DNA of 55,411 nucleotides from an uncultured Bacteroides sp. (GTDB lineage: Bacteria > Bacteroidota > Bacteroidia > Bacteroidales > Bacteroidaceae). The position numbers and the translations under genes are program-made. Every line of letters begins with the position of its first letter. The first letter of the stretch is position 1. Where the stretch lies: assembly GCA_900555635.1 (NCBI GenBank), contig USLU01000032.1:1-55411 (forward strand). The letters run 5' to 3'. Under the pieces are notes generated by a model. It was given only the letters and a program-made list of their open reading frames with translations, did no database searches and was not told the origin of the DNA. This document shows, piece after piece, positions 24,274-33,119 of this stretch.

Positions 24274-25908
24274 ATGACACAAGAAATGATGATTATGGCC
24301 GCTATACTTATTGCGGTTATTCTGCTCACTTTTGTAGGTATTCTTTCCCGTTACCGCAAATGTAAGAGTGACGAGGTTTTAGTAGTTTATGGTAAAACAG
24401 GAGGAGATAAGAAATCTGCCAAGTTATATCATGGTGGTGCTGCTTTTGTTTGGCCCATCATTCAGGGATATGAGTTCCTGTCGATGAAGCCGATGCAGAT
24501 AGACTGTAAACTGACCGGTGCTTTGTCTGCGCAGAATATCCGTGTGGATGTGCCGACGACGATTACCGTAGCCATCAGTACCGATCCCGAGGTCATGCAG
24601 AATGCTGCCGAACGTATGTTGGGATTGACGATGGACGACAAACAAAACCTGATTACCGATGTGGTTTATGGTCAGATGCGTCTGGTTATTGCCGATATGA
24701 CGATTGAGGAGTTGAACTCCGACCGTGATAAGTTCCTCTCTAAAGTAAAAGACAATATCGATACGGAACTTCGCAAGTTCGGTCTTTATCTGATGAATAT
24801 CAATATCAGTGATATCCGTGATGCTGCCAATTATATCGTCAATCTGGGTAAGGAAGCCGAGAGTAAAGCGCAGAACGAAGCTCAAGCTAATATTGAAGAA
24901 CAGGAGAAACTGGGTGCTATCAAGATTGCCACTCAGATAAAGGAACGTGAAACGAAGGTTGCCGAGACTCGCAAAGACCAGGACATCGCCATTGCCGAAA
25001 CCAAGAAGTTGCAGGAAATCTCCGTTGCCAATGCCGACAAAGACCGTATCTCGCAAGTAGCCGTTGCCAATGCCGAGAAGGAATCGCAGGTTGCCAAGGC
25101 CGAAGCCGAGAAGAATATCCGCATTGAGCAAGCCAACACCGAGAAAGAGAGCCGCATCGCCGAATTGAACTCCGACATGGAAATCAAACAAGCCGAAGCT
25201 GCCAAGAAAGCTGCTATCGGACGCAATGAAGCACAAAAAGCCATTGCACAATCCAATGCAGAACTTGCCGTGACACAAGCTACCGCTGACAAGCAATCCG
25301 GTGAAGCTGCCGCCCGTTCGGAAGCATCCGTACAAACTGCCCGTGAGATAGCCCAAAAAGAAGTAGAAGAAGCCAAGGCCCGCAAGGTAGAATCTTCTTT
25401 GAAAGCCGAAAAGATTGTACCCGCCGAAATAGCCAAGCAAGAAGCCGTGCTACAGGCAGATGCCGTTGCCGAGAAGATTACCCGTGAAGCCGAGGCACGT
25501 GCCAAGGCTATGCTTGCCCAGGCTCAGGCCGAAGCACAAGCTATCCGCATGAAACTGGAAGCCGAAGCTGAAGGTAAGAAGAAGTCGTTGCTTGCCGAAG
25601 CCGAAGGTTTCGAGGCAATGGTAAGAGCGGCTGAGTCGAATCCTGCTATTGCCATCCAGTACAAGATGGTAGATCAATGGAAAGAGATTGCCGGCGAACA
25701 AGTGAAAGCGTTCGAGCATATCAATTTGGGAAATATCACTGTATTCGATGGTGGAAACGGCGGTACAAGCAACTTCCTCAGCTCGTTGGTGAAGACTGTT
25801 GCTCCGAGTCTTGGAGTACTCGATAAATTGCCTATCGGTGAGACGGTGAAGAATATCATCCATCCGGAGGACAAGACGGAAGATACATCAGAACCCAAGA
25901 AGAAATAA
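24274..25908 (+). CDS. flotillin-family SPFH-domain protein
   Basis: This is a scaffold protein of membrane microdomains. A short N-terminal membrane segment (MIMAAILIAVILLTFVGIL) is followed by an SPFH/PHB domain (about 30-205) and then a long alanine- and glutamate-rich coiled coil (about 195-470) with repeats such as EAEKNIRIEQANTEKESRIA. The C-terminal region is FLSSLVKTVAPSLGVLDKLP. The 544-residue length fits the YqiK/FloT type. It starts 24 bases after the NfeD stop codon, so the two form an operon, closed by a strong terminator. Coiled-coil oligomerisation at the inner membrane is expected. Confidence 0.92.
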   Translation: MTQEMMIMAAILIAVILLTFVGILSRYRKCKSDEVLVVYGKTGGDKKSAKLYHGGAAFVWPIIQGYEFLSMKPMQIDCKLTGALSAQNIRVDVPTTITVAISTDPEVMQNAAERMLGLTMDDKQNLITDVVYGQMRLVIADMTIEELNSDRDKFLSKVKDNIDTELRKFGLYLMNINISDIRDAANYIVNLGKEAESKAQNEAQANIEEQEKLGAIKIATQIKERETKVAETRKDQDIAIAETKKLQEISVANADKDRISQVAVANAEKESQVAKAEAEKNIRIEQANTEKESRIAELNSDMEIKQAEAAKKAAIGRNEAQKAIAQSNAELAVTQATADKQSGEAAARSEASVQTAREIAQKEVEEAKARKVESSLKAEKIVPAEIAKQEAVLQADAVAEKITREAEARAKAMLAQAQAEAQAIRMKLEAEAEGKKKSLLAEAEGFEAMVRAAESNPAIAIQYKMVDQWKEIAGEQVKAFEHINLGNITVFDGGNGGTSNFLSSLVKTVAPSLGVLDKLPIGETVKNIIHPEDKTEDTSEPKKK

Positions 25909-25920
25909 TCATTAGCTATA

Positions 25921-25962
25921 AAGAAGAAACTGCCTGAGAGGTTTAAGCAGTTTCTTCTTTTA
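25921..25962 (+). terminator. intrinsic terminator of the nfeD-flotillin operon
   Basis: Perfect 13-base arms (AAGAAGAAACTGC at 25921-25933, complement at 25947-25959) enclose a 13-base loop and are followed by a short T-run. It starts 12 bases after the flotillin stop codon. Confidence 0.85.
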
Positions 25963-25992
25963 TGTTAACCTTAAAAAATATCTGATTTAATC

Positions 25993-26550
25993 ATGGCTTC
26001 AGAACTGTCAGCCTTTAATGAACTGTTCACTTCCTATAAAGGGAGATTTATTCGTTTTGCTCAAACTTATGTACGTGATGCTGCCATTGCAGAAGACTAC
26101 GTGATTGATTCACTCATCTATTATTGGGAAAATCGACATAAGTTGGAGGGAGATGTGAATGTTCCGGCCTATGTACTTACTGTTCTCAAACATAAGTGCT
26201 TGAACTATCTGCAGCACCAAAGTTTGCATGAAGAAGTTGTAGATACTATGATATCACATGCTCAATGGGAGTTGAATACACGTATTGCTTCTCTAGAAGC
26301 TTGTGAACCTTATGAGCTATTTGTCGCGGAAGCACAGGAAATTGTAAAAACAACATTGGCACGACTTCCCGAACGTACACGTGAAATCTTTGTCATGAGT
26401 AGAATGCAAAACTTGTCTCATAAAGAAATTGCAGAAAAGCTTGATATAACGACAAAAGGTGTAGAGTTCCATATCGCAAAAGCCTTGAAAGAACTGCGTA
26501 TAGGACTGAAAGATTACTTGCCTGTTTTCCTCTATTTATTCTTTTATTAA
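25993..26550 (+). CDS. ECF RNA polymerase sigma factor (locus B)
   Basis: This is an extracytoplasmic-function sigma factor of 185 residues. Region 2 lies at about residues 10-75 (FAQTYVRDAAIAEDYVIDS, then LIYYWENRHKL). Region 4 lies at about 125-178 (LPERTREIFVMSRMQNLSHK, EIAEKLDITTKGVEFHIAKAL), a clear helix-turn-helix. It precedes a FecR-type anti-sigma gene and a SusC with an STN domain. In Bacteroides this arrangement works by trans-envelope signalling: substrate binding to SusC relays through the STN domain and anti-sigma factor to release the sigma factor. Locus B is therefore probably self-induced by its own glycan. Confidence 0.93.
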   Translation: MASELSAFNELFTSYKGRFIRFAQTYVRDAAIAEDYVIDSLIYYWENRHKLEGDVNVPAYVLTVLKHKCLNYLQHQSLHEEVVDTMISHAQWELNTRIASLEACEPYELFVAEAQEIVKTTLARLPERTREIFVMSRMQNLSHKEIAEKLDITTKGVEFHIAKALKELRIGLKDYLPVFLYLFFY

Positions 26551-26644
26551 AAAAACTCATTTTTTCACTAGGGATGCATTTAAGTTATCTGCCTTATATA
26601 TGTAGGCGGAATGAAAAGCTATTCCCCCAATAGAATTTTAGACT

Positions 26645-27577
26645 ATGGATAAAGATTTGTTAGTTCGTTTTTTTGAAGGTAATGCTTCGTTGCAAGAAGA
26701 AATGCAAATCCGGAAATGGATGGAAGCATCACCTGAAAATCATCAGGCTTTTTTCAAAGAAAGAAAACTGTTTGATGCGATGACTCTTCTGGCGGAAGAG
26801 GAGGACAATTCTCGTTCAGATAAGTTTGTGGTTTTCAAAGGTGGTTGGTTCAGGAAGCTGGTAGAAATTGCAGCGGTAGTTGCTATAACCATAGGAATTA
26901 CCGTTTTTTATCAGCAATATTCAAATGAGAAACAATTGTTGGCTATGCAGAAAATAATGGTTCCTGCCGGACAAAGAATCAGCTTGGAATTGTCTGATGG
27001 AACAGTAGTATGGCTTAATTCACGTACCAAAATTGAATATCCTGCTTCGTTTGTGGGAGACAATAGAAAAGTGAAACTTGATGGAGAAGCCTACTTTGAG
27101 GTGACGAAAGATGTGCATAAACCATTTGTTGTAGAAACGGCTAAAGGTAATATCGAAGTACTGGGCACTAAGTTTAATGTGGAAGCCTATTCGGAAGATA
27201 ATACTTTTGCCACCGCATTAATGGAAGGTTCGGTTAAAGTGAGTAGGGGAAAGATGCAGTATATGCTTCGTCCTAATCAGTTGGCTTACCTTAAAAACGG
27301 AAAGATGAATATAGCTTCGATTGAAGACTTTAATTTATATAGATGGCGCGAAGGTTTGATTTGCTTCAAAGACGAGTCGTTTCCCAATATCATAAAGAAG
27401 TTCGAGAAGTATTATGGAGTTGACATAAGAATAGAGAATAGTGCAGTTGCCAATTATCGTTGTACCGGTAAATTCCGTCAATCGGATGGAGTACTCTACG
27501 CACTAAGGGTCCTGCAAAAAGATGTGAACTTTGTATTTAATAGAGATGAAGATAACCATATTATTTACATAAAATAG
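26645..27577 (+). CDS. FecR-family anti-sigma factor (locus B)
   Basis: This inner-membrane anti-sigma factor of 310 residues pairs with the upstream ECF sigma. The cytoplasmic N-terminus (DLLVRFFEGNASLQEEMQIR, then KWMEASPENHQAFF) would hold the sigma factor. One transmembrane helix lies at about 78-97 (VEIAAVVAITIGITVFY). The periplasmic FecR domain follows (GTVVWLNSRTKIEYPASF, KLDGEAYFEV, VLGTKFNVEAY). The C-terminal DUF4974-type module (FPNIIKKFEKYYGVDIRIEN) contacts the STN domain of SusC in this system class. It is 94 bases downstream of the sigma gene. Confidence 0.93.
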   Translation: MDKDLLVRFFEGNASLQEEMQIRKWMEASPENHQAFFKERKLFDAMTLLAEEEDNSRSDKFVVFKGGWFRKLVEIAAVVAITIGITVFYQQYSNEKQLLAMQKIMVPAGQRISLELSDGTVVWLNSRTKIEYPASFVGDNRKVKLDGEAYFEVTKDVHKPFVVETAKGNIEVLGTKFNVEAYSEDNTFATALMEGSVKVSRGKMQYMLRPNQLAYLKNGKMNIASIEDFNLYRWREGLICFKDESFPNIIKKFEKYYGVDIRIENSAVANYRCTGKFRQSDGVLYALRVLQKDVNFVFNRDEDNHIIYIK

Positions 27578-27633
27578 ATTGCCTATGATGAAATACTGAT
27601 GAAAACACACTTCTAAAGTTAATAAAAAAAGAA

Positions 27634-27661
27634 TGCTGACAAGTTTGGTCGCGTGTCAGCA
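27634..27661 (+). promoter_or_regulatory. stem-loop in the leader of susC (locus B)
   Basis: Perfect 8-base arms (TGCTGACA at 27634-27641, complement at 27654-27661) surround a 12-base loop, between the FecR stop codon and the susC start. No T-run follows. It may be an attenuator, or it may protect a processed susC transcript end. Confidence 0.45.
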
Positions 27662-27718
27662 CTCTCCATTAACACAATTATCTAATAACCGTATTAATTA
27701 TTAAAGCATTACAAAGAT

Positions 27719-30700
27719 ATGAATAAAATTTCTTTGTGGGGTACTTTATATCCCCAAAAATTACGAACTAACCGTATTTTTAAGATTATGAAAATCACAT
27801 TGTTCCTGGCTTTTGTGTCTGTATTCAGCTTATATGCAGGAAACACCCACTCGCAAAATGCCAGAGTTACCCTGTCAAAGAGTAATAGTACCCTTGAAGT
27901 TATACTGAATGAAATAGAAAACCAGACGGACTATCTATTTATCATCAACTCTCATGTAGATACTCAACAAAAAGCTTCTGTTAAAGCAAAAGAAACTCCG
28001 GTATCTAAAGTCCTGGATGATTTGTTTAAGGATACTGATGTGCATTATACGATGGAAGGAACCCATATTATCCTTTCTAATAAAGGTATAGCAAAGACTG
28101 CTGTAGCTCAACAAACAAGAACTGTTGTAGGTAAAATCGTAGATGAAACCGGAGAACCCTTGATCGGAGTAAGTGTCTTGGTGAAAGGCACTAATAATGG
28201 AGCTATCACTGATGTGAATGGTGATTATACGATTAAGGGAGATATTAATAATAAGACTGTTCTGGAAATTACTTATATCGGTATGAAGAAGCAAGAACTG
28301 GTAGTAGGTAGTCGTAATCGTATAAACGTAACAATGTTGGCCGATACAGAATTACTTGATGAGGTAGTGGTTGTAGGTTACGGAACACAACGCAAAGGTA
28401 ATTTGACTGGATCTGTATCTGCTATTAAATCAGAAAAGCTTACGGTAGCTCCTATCGGAAATGTAACAAATGCTTTGGCTGGTCAACTCCCAGGTTTAAT
28501 GGTAAAGCAAACTTCCGGTATTCCAGGATCAGACGGCTCCGAATTAAGAATTCGTGGTTTCGATGCACCATTAATAATTATTGATGGAATTGAAGGGGAT
28601 TTCAATAGTATTGATGCTACTCAAATTGAGTCTATTTCAATCCTTAAAGATGGAGCTGCTTCTATTTATGGTGCTCGTGCAGGTAATGGTGTTATTTTAG
28701 TGACAACTAAACGTGGTATTGACTCCAAACCTATAATCTCATTGAACTCTTCTTTCACTTTACAAGGATCTACTAATATCATCAAACCGGGAAGTTCTGG
28801 ACAACGTGCAGAGTGGGCTCGTGAAGCACATATAAATGCAGGTTTGCCTATAGCACAGGTGCCATACACAGAGGAACAAATTCAAAAATATTATTCAGGA
28901 ACAGATCCTGACTATCTGAACTCTGATTGGTATGACGCAGTTATTCGTGACTGGGCTCCTCAACAAAATCATAACTTATCTATACGCGGTGGTAGTGATA
29001 AGATAAAATACTATGGGTATATTGGCTATAATAACCAAGAGACGATTATAAAAACTGGTGGTGGAAAATATGATCGTTACAATGTACAGTCTAATATTGA
29101 TGCAAAGATTACCGACCGACTGTCTTTTACATTAGATATGTTATTAACGAAAGAGAATCAGTTCTTTCCTGCTATTGGTAGTGGTTTTGGACACTCTAAC
29201 TTTTGGAGTATTATTTATGATTCTGATCCTCGTTATCCGGTTTACCTCCCTGATAGAAGCAAATTGTCTTATGGTGGCTTATCATACGGGAATGCTCTTT
29301 TTGCTTCCAACACAAACTTAGGAGGATATAGTGATGCGGACAAACGCCGTATTAGAGCTAATGGTGGTTTAACTTATGAATTTAAGTATATCAAAGGATT
29401 GAAGGCTAGAATGTCTATTAATTATGACACTTATAACAATAATAATAAATATTTTAACAAGCAAGAGAAATTCTATTCATACAATGCTGGCTCTGATACT
29501 TATACATTTGAACGTTCTTCACAAGACCCAACTTCTGTTACGGAAGTATTCACAAGAGGGCATAGCTTGACTCAACAATACTCATTTACTTATGACCGAT
29601 TATTTGATGAAAAACATCGTATTTCTGCTTTGGCTTTGTTTGAATCAATTGAGTACAATGATAAATATATAGAGACGGGAAGAACAGGATTTATGTCTAC
29701 TGTACTTGATCAAATCTTTGCAGGCAACGGTACAACAGCTTATAATAATGGTTGGGAAAGTGAGATGGGGCGTGCCAGTTGGGTAGGTCGTTTAAACTAC
29801 AGCTATATGGATCGTTATTTGATTGAGACCATTCTTAGAGCTGATGCTTCTGCTAAATTTCCCAAAAACAGTCGTTGGGGATACTTTCCAAGTGTTTCTG
29901 TTGGATGGGTTATGTCTGAGGAAAATTTTATTAAATCAATAGAAGCTATTGATAATATTAAAATCAGAGCTAGTTATGGTGAGTCTGGTAATGACAATGT
30001 AGGTAGTTTTAAATATTTGGCTGGTTATGCTTTTGATGGCTCCTATAAAATTGGAGATGCTATTAAATCTGGACTTTATGCAGTAGGATTGGCAAACCCC
30101 ATACTAACTTGGGAGAAGATGAAGATTTATAATGGTGGTATTGATTTCTCATTCTTCCAAAGAAAGCTATATGGTACAGTTGAAGCTTTTTATCGTGTGC
30201 GTGAGGGTATTCCTGGAAGTCGTGCTGTATCATTACCTTCCTCATTTGGAGCAGAACTTCCTTTAGAAAACTTAAATAGTATTGATACTCGTGGTTGGGA
30301 ATTAAATATTGGAACAAGTGGAAGTCTTGGAAAGTTGTTCTATGATATTAGTGGCAATTTGGCTTGGGCGCGTTCAAAATGGAAAAAATATGATGAACCA
30401 GTTTATACAGATCCTGATCAAGAAAGAATTTATAAGCAGCAAGGACGGTGGACAGACGCTAGATACGGATATGTATCAGCTGGATTATTCACTAGCCAAG
30501 AAGAGATTGATGCGCTTGATTATACATACAAAGACTTGAATGGTAACTCGACACTCCGTCCAGGTGATATTAAATATCTAGATATTAATGGAGATAAAGT
30601 TCTGGATTGGAAGGATCAAAAGGAAATTGGTAAGGGAACATTACCTACTTGGACTTATGGATTCGATATGAACTTAAAATATCGTGATTTCGATCTTGCG

Positions 30701-31102
30701 GCTTTATTCCAGGGAGCTTTTGGATATACGACTTATCTTGATATGACTAAAGCTGCGTCTACTTTGAAATATGATAATCGCTGGACTGAGAAAGAGAATA
30801 ATCCCAACTCCTTGGTTGCTCGTCCTGGTGGTGCCAGTACAAATAATTTGTACTCTGATTTTAATAATCACAATACAGCTTATTTACGTTTGAAAAGTTT
30901 ATCCATCGGATATGAAGTCCCTAAAGTTTTGCTGACTAAAGTTGGTGTACAACAATTACGGATTTATGTAGCAGGAACGAATTTGTTTACAATCAGTTCG
31001 TTACATAAATACGGAGTGGATCCTGAAGCACCTGAAGGCAGTCCTGCTTATTATTATCCCCAACAGCGTACATTAAGTTTAGGTTTGAATCTTTCGTTTT
31101 AA
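27719..31102 (+). CDS. SusC-family TonB-dependent importer with STN signalling domain (locus B)
   Basis: This is an outer-membrane importer and signal transducer. An extended N-terminus carries the signal peptide (MKITLFLAFVSVFSLYAG, from residue 24). The STN domain spans about 48-120 (LEVILNEIENQTDYLFIINS), the carboxypeptidase-regulatory domain about 135-210 (GKIVDETGEPLIGVSVLVKG), and the SusC plug starts at ELLDEVVVVGYGTQRKGNL with the later DGAASIYGARAGNGVILVTT. The barrel ends LGLNLSF. The STN domain links transport to the sigma/anti-sigma pair just upstream. The gene is visibly more A/T-rich than the downstream enzyme genes. The SusD gene follows after 19 bases. Confidence 0.96.
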   Translation: MNKISLWGTLYPQKLRTNRIFKIMKITLFLAFVSVFSLYAGNTHSQNARVTLSKSNSTLEVILNEIENQTDYLFIINSHVDTQQKASVKAKETPVSKVLDDLFKDTDVHYTMEGTHIILSNKGIAKTAVAQQTRTVVGKIVDETGEPLIGVSVLVKGTNNGAITDVNGDYTIKGDINNKTVLEITYIGMKKQELVVGSRNRINVTMLADTELLDEVVVVGYGTQRKGNLTGSVSAIKSEKLTVAPIGNVTNALAGQLPGLMVKQTSGIPGSDGSELRIRGFDAPLIIIDGIEGDFNSIDATQIESISILKDGAASIYGARAGNGVILVTTKRGIDSKPIISLNSSFTLQGSTNIIKPGSSGQRAEWAREAHINAGLPIAQVPYTEEQIQKYYSGTDPDYLNSDWYDAVIRDWAPQQNHNLSIRGGSDKIKYYGYIGYNNQETIIKTGGGKYDRYNVQSNIDAKITDRLSFTLDMLLTKENQFFPAIGSGFGHSNFWSIIYDSDPRYPVYLPDRSKLSYGGLSYGNALFASNTNLGGYSDADKRRIRANGGLTYEFKYIKGLKARMSINYDTYNNNNKYFNKQEKFYSYNAGSDTYTFERSSQDPTSVTEVFTRGHSLTQQYSFTYDRLFDEKHRISALALFESIEYNDKYIETGRTGFMSTVLDQIFAGNGTTAYNNGWESEMGRASWVGRLNYSYMDRYLIETILRADASAKFPKNSRWGYFPSVSVGWVMSEENFIKSIEAIDNIKIRASYGESGNDNVGSFKYLAGYAFDGSYKIGDAIKSGLYAVGLANPILTWEKMKIYNGGIDFSFFQRKLYGTVEAFYRVREGIPGSRAVSLPSSFGAELPLENLNSIDTRGWELNIGTSGSLGKLFYDISGNLAWARSKWKKYDEPVYTDPDQERIYKQQGRWTDARYGYVSAGLFTSQEEIDALDYTYKDLNGNSTLRPGDIKYLDINGDKVLDWKDQKEIGKGTLPTWTYGFDMNLKYRDFDLAALFQGAFGYTTYLDMTKAASTLKYDNRWTEKENNPNSLVARPGGASTNNLYSDFNNHNTAYLRLKSLSIGYEVPKVLLTKVGVQQLRIYVAGTNLFTISSLHKYGVDPEAPEGSPAYYYPQQRTLSLGLNLSF

Positions 31103-31121
31103 TTAATAAAAAAGAATATCG

Positions 31122-33011
31122 ATGAAAAAAGTATTATACACTATTGCATTAGGAGCTTTAGCTCTAACAAACACAGCTTGTTATGATGTTCTAGATAAGG
31201 AGCCTCTTGATCAATATACAGATGCTGTGGTATGGAATGATCCCACTTTGATAGATGCATTTCTAGTCACTCAGTATATGTATACTCCCGTTATGGTAAA
31301 TGATGCAACAACCATGTTTACCAGTTGGAGTGGTTCACCTATGAATAGAGATGACAGGAAAGGAAATACAAATTATTTCTTTGGTAATAGTGAGCAAGTA
31401 TTTGGTGTTGGCCTTACAATGGATGTAACTGATGAGGCTAAATATAATACAGGTTCATGGGCTGATATCTCTTGGACAAAGTTGCACGGAATAACCGAAG
31501 ACGGAGGTGTACTTGAATGGTGGGAAAATGCTTATTATACCATTCGGAATTTGAATGAATTGATAGCACGTGTTCCTAATTCACCTATTGATCAGGAAAC
31601 GGCAAAAATACGTATAGCGGAGGCTCGCTTTTTGAGAGCTTATTGTTATTTCGCAATGGTAAAACGGTATGGTGGTGTACCTTTGTTGCTGGAGGCACCT
31701 CAGTTAAATTCATCTGAGGAAATTTTGTATCCAAAGCGTAATTCTGAGAAAGAACTATATGACTTCATTTTGAAAGAAACTAGTGAAATTGCAGAAGATT
31801 TGGCGAAAGTGACGGAAATAGGTCGTGCCAATAAGTGGGCAGCTTTGTCACTCCATTGTCGTGCTGCTTTATATGCAGGGAGTATAGCTCAGTTTGGTAA
31901 GGTGCAACTTGATGGCTTGTTGGGTATGCCTCAAAGTGAAGCTAATACTTATTATAAACAAGCTTATGATGCTGCTTTGATAATTATAAAAGAGAGCCCT
32001 TATAAATTATATAATGTAGACGAGGACAAGGTTCAGAATTTTAAAAACATTTTCCTTAAGAAACGGAACTGTGAAGCCATTATGGTAAAACAACATGATG
32101 GTCCTGGTTTCTCAAATGGTGGATTTAGTACTTGGTCATGGGATCAATGTGAATGTCCGAGACCTCAGGTATGGGGGCTGGGAAACCACCACGGCCCTTA
32201 TTTGGAAATGGTCGAAGAGTTTGAATATGCTAATGGTAATTCGGGTAAGTTTGATCGTGAAGCATTGCAAAGTAAACTATGGACTATGGACGAACTTTGG
32301 AAAGGTAGAGATCCTCGCTTTTATGCCTCAATTTGGACAAATGGCACTCCATGGCGGGATGCGGTAGCTGGAGCTTATGCTGGTGATACTATTGATATGC
32401 ATATGGGTTTGATCAAGCCAGACGGAGAAATGATTAAATCTCAAGCTGATCAATATAATGGAATGAATTCTATAGGTGACCAGGTATGGGCACATGTCTC
32501 AGAAGGTGTTGTAAACTCAGGCTTCGGAATCATGAAATATCTTGATCCAAGTACAGATAATATGACTTGGTTATGTGAATCAAGAACTGATTATCAAATC
32601 TTTCGTTTTGCCGAGATTTTGCTAAATTATGCAGAGGCGGCATTTGAATTGGGAAAAACAGATGAAGCATTGGATGCTATTAATCAAATAAGAGACAGAG
32701 CTGGTGTGAAGTTACTGGCAAGTATTGATAGAGAAAAAATCCGTCATGAGCGTAAGGTTGAACTTGCATTCGAGAATCATCGTTATTGGGATTTACGCCG
32801 TTGGAGAGAGGCTGAGACAGCTTTGACTAGATCATTTAGTGGATTGCAATACATCTATGACTATGCTTCCGGTAAGTTTAAAGTAGTGGTTACTGAAAAA
32901 GTGGATGGAACTACGGCTTCACCCACCTTCCATGCTAAGAATTACTATTTCCCAATAACTAAAGCAAAAAGAGCTGCAAATAAAAATCTGGTAGAAAATC
33001 CGGGATATTAG
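31122..33011 (+). CDS. SusD/RagB-family glycan-binding lipoprotein (locus B)
   Basis: This is the surface lipoprotein partner of the upstream SusC. The lipoprotein signal ends at TNTACYD (Cys20). The helical SusD core includes RFLRAYCYFAMVKRYGGVPL and FAEILLNYAEAAFELGK. The C-terminal RagB segment is RHERKVELAFENHRYWDLRR, with YYFPITKAKRAANKNLVENP at the end. At 629 residues it is a large member. Its many aromatic residues (WSWDQCECPRPQVW) are compatible with glycan binding, but the ligand cannot be read. An imperfect hairpin (about 33034-33087) follows in the gap before the beta-helix gene. Confidence 0.95.
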   Translation: MKKVLYTIALGALALTNTACYDVLDKEPLDQYTDAVVWNDPTLIDAFLVTQYMYTPVMVNDATTMFTSWSGSPMNRDDRKGNTNYFFGNSEQVFGVGLTMDVTDEAKYNTGSWADISWTKLHGITEDGGVLEWWENAYYTIRNLNELIARVPNSPIDQETAKIRIAEARFLRAYCYFAMVKRYGGVPLLLEAPQLNSSEEILYPKRNSEKELYDFILKETSEIAEDLAKVTEIGRANKWAALSLHCRAALYAGSIAQFGKVQLDGLLGMPQSEANTYYKQAYDAALIIIKESPYKLYNVDEDKVQNFKNIFLKKRNCEAIMVKQHDGPGFSNGGFSTWSWDQCECPRPQVWGLGNHHGPYLEMVEEFEYANGNSGKFDREALQSKLWTMDELWKGRDPRFYASIWTNGTPWRDAVAGAYAGDTIDMHMGLIKPDGEMIKSQADQYNGMNSIGDQVWAHVSEGVVNSGFGIMKYLDPSTDNMTWLCESRTDYQIFRFAEILLNYAEAAFELGKTDEALDAINQIRDRAGVKLLASIDREKIRHERKVELAFENHRYWDLRRWREAETALTRSFSGLQYIYDYASGKFKVVVTEKVDGTTASPTFHAKNYYFPITKAKRAANKNLVENPGY

Positions 33012-33119
33012 GATTTACTTGAGAGTGTTAGCATTTAGAGGAGAGGGGACTTGAAATAAGTTGAAAATTGTACCCTCTTCTCCTAAATTGTTCATCCATT
33101 TAATGAAACACATTGATAT

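Noticed and set aside
24424..25505. Long open frames on the minus strand opposite the flotillin gene, with repeated Leu/Phe/Gly or Ala/Ser-rich sequence
   Set aside because: They mirror the repetitive Ala/Glu coiled-coil codons of the flotillin, have no homology I recognise, and have no promoter or start context of their own.
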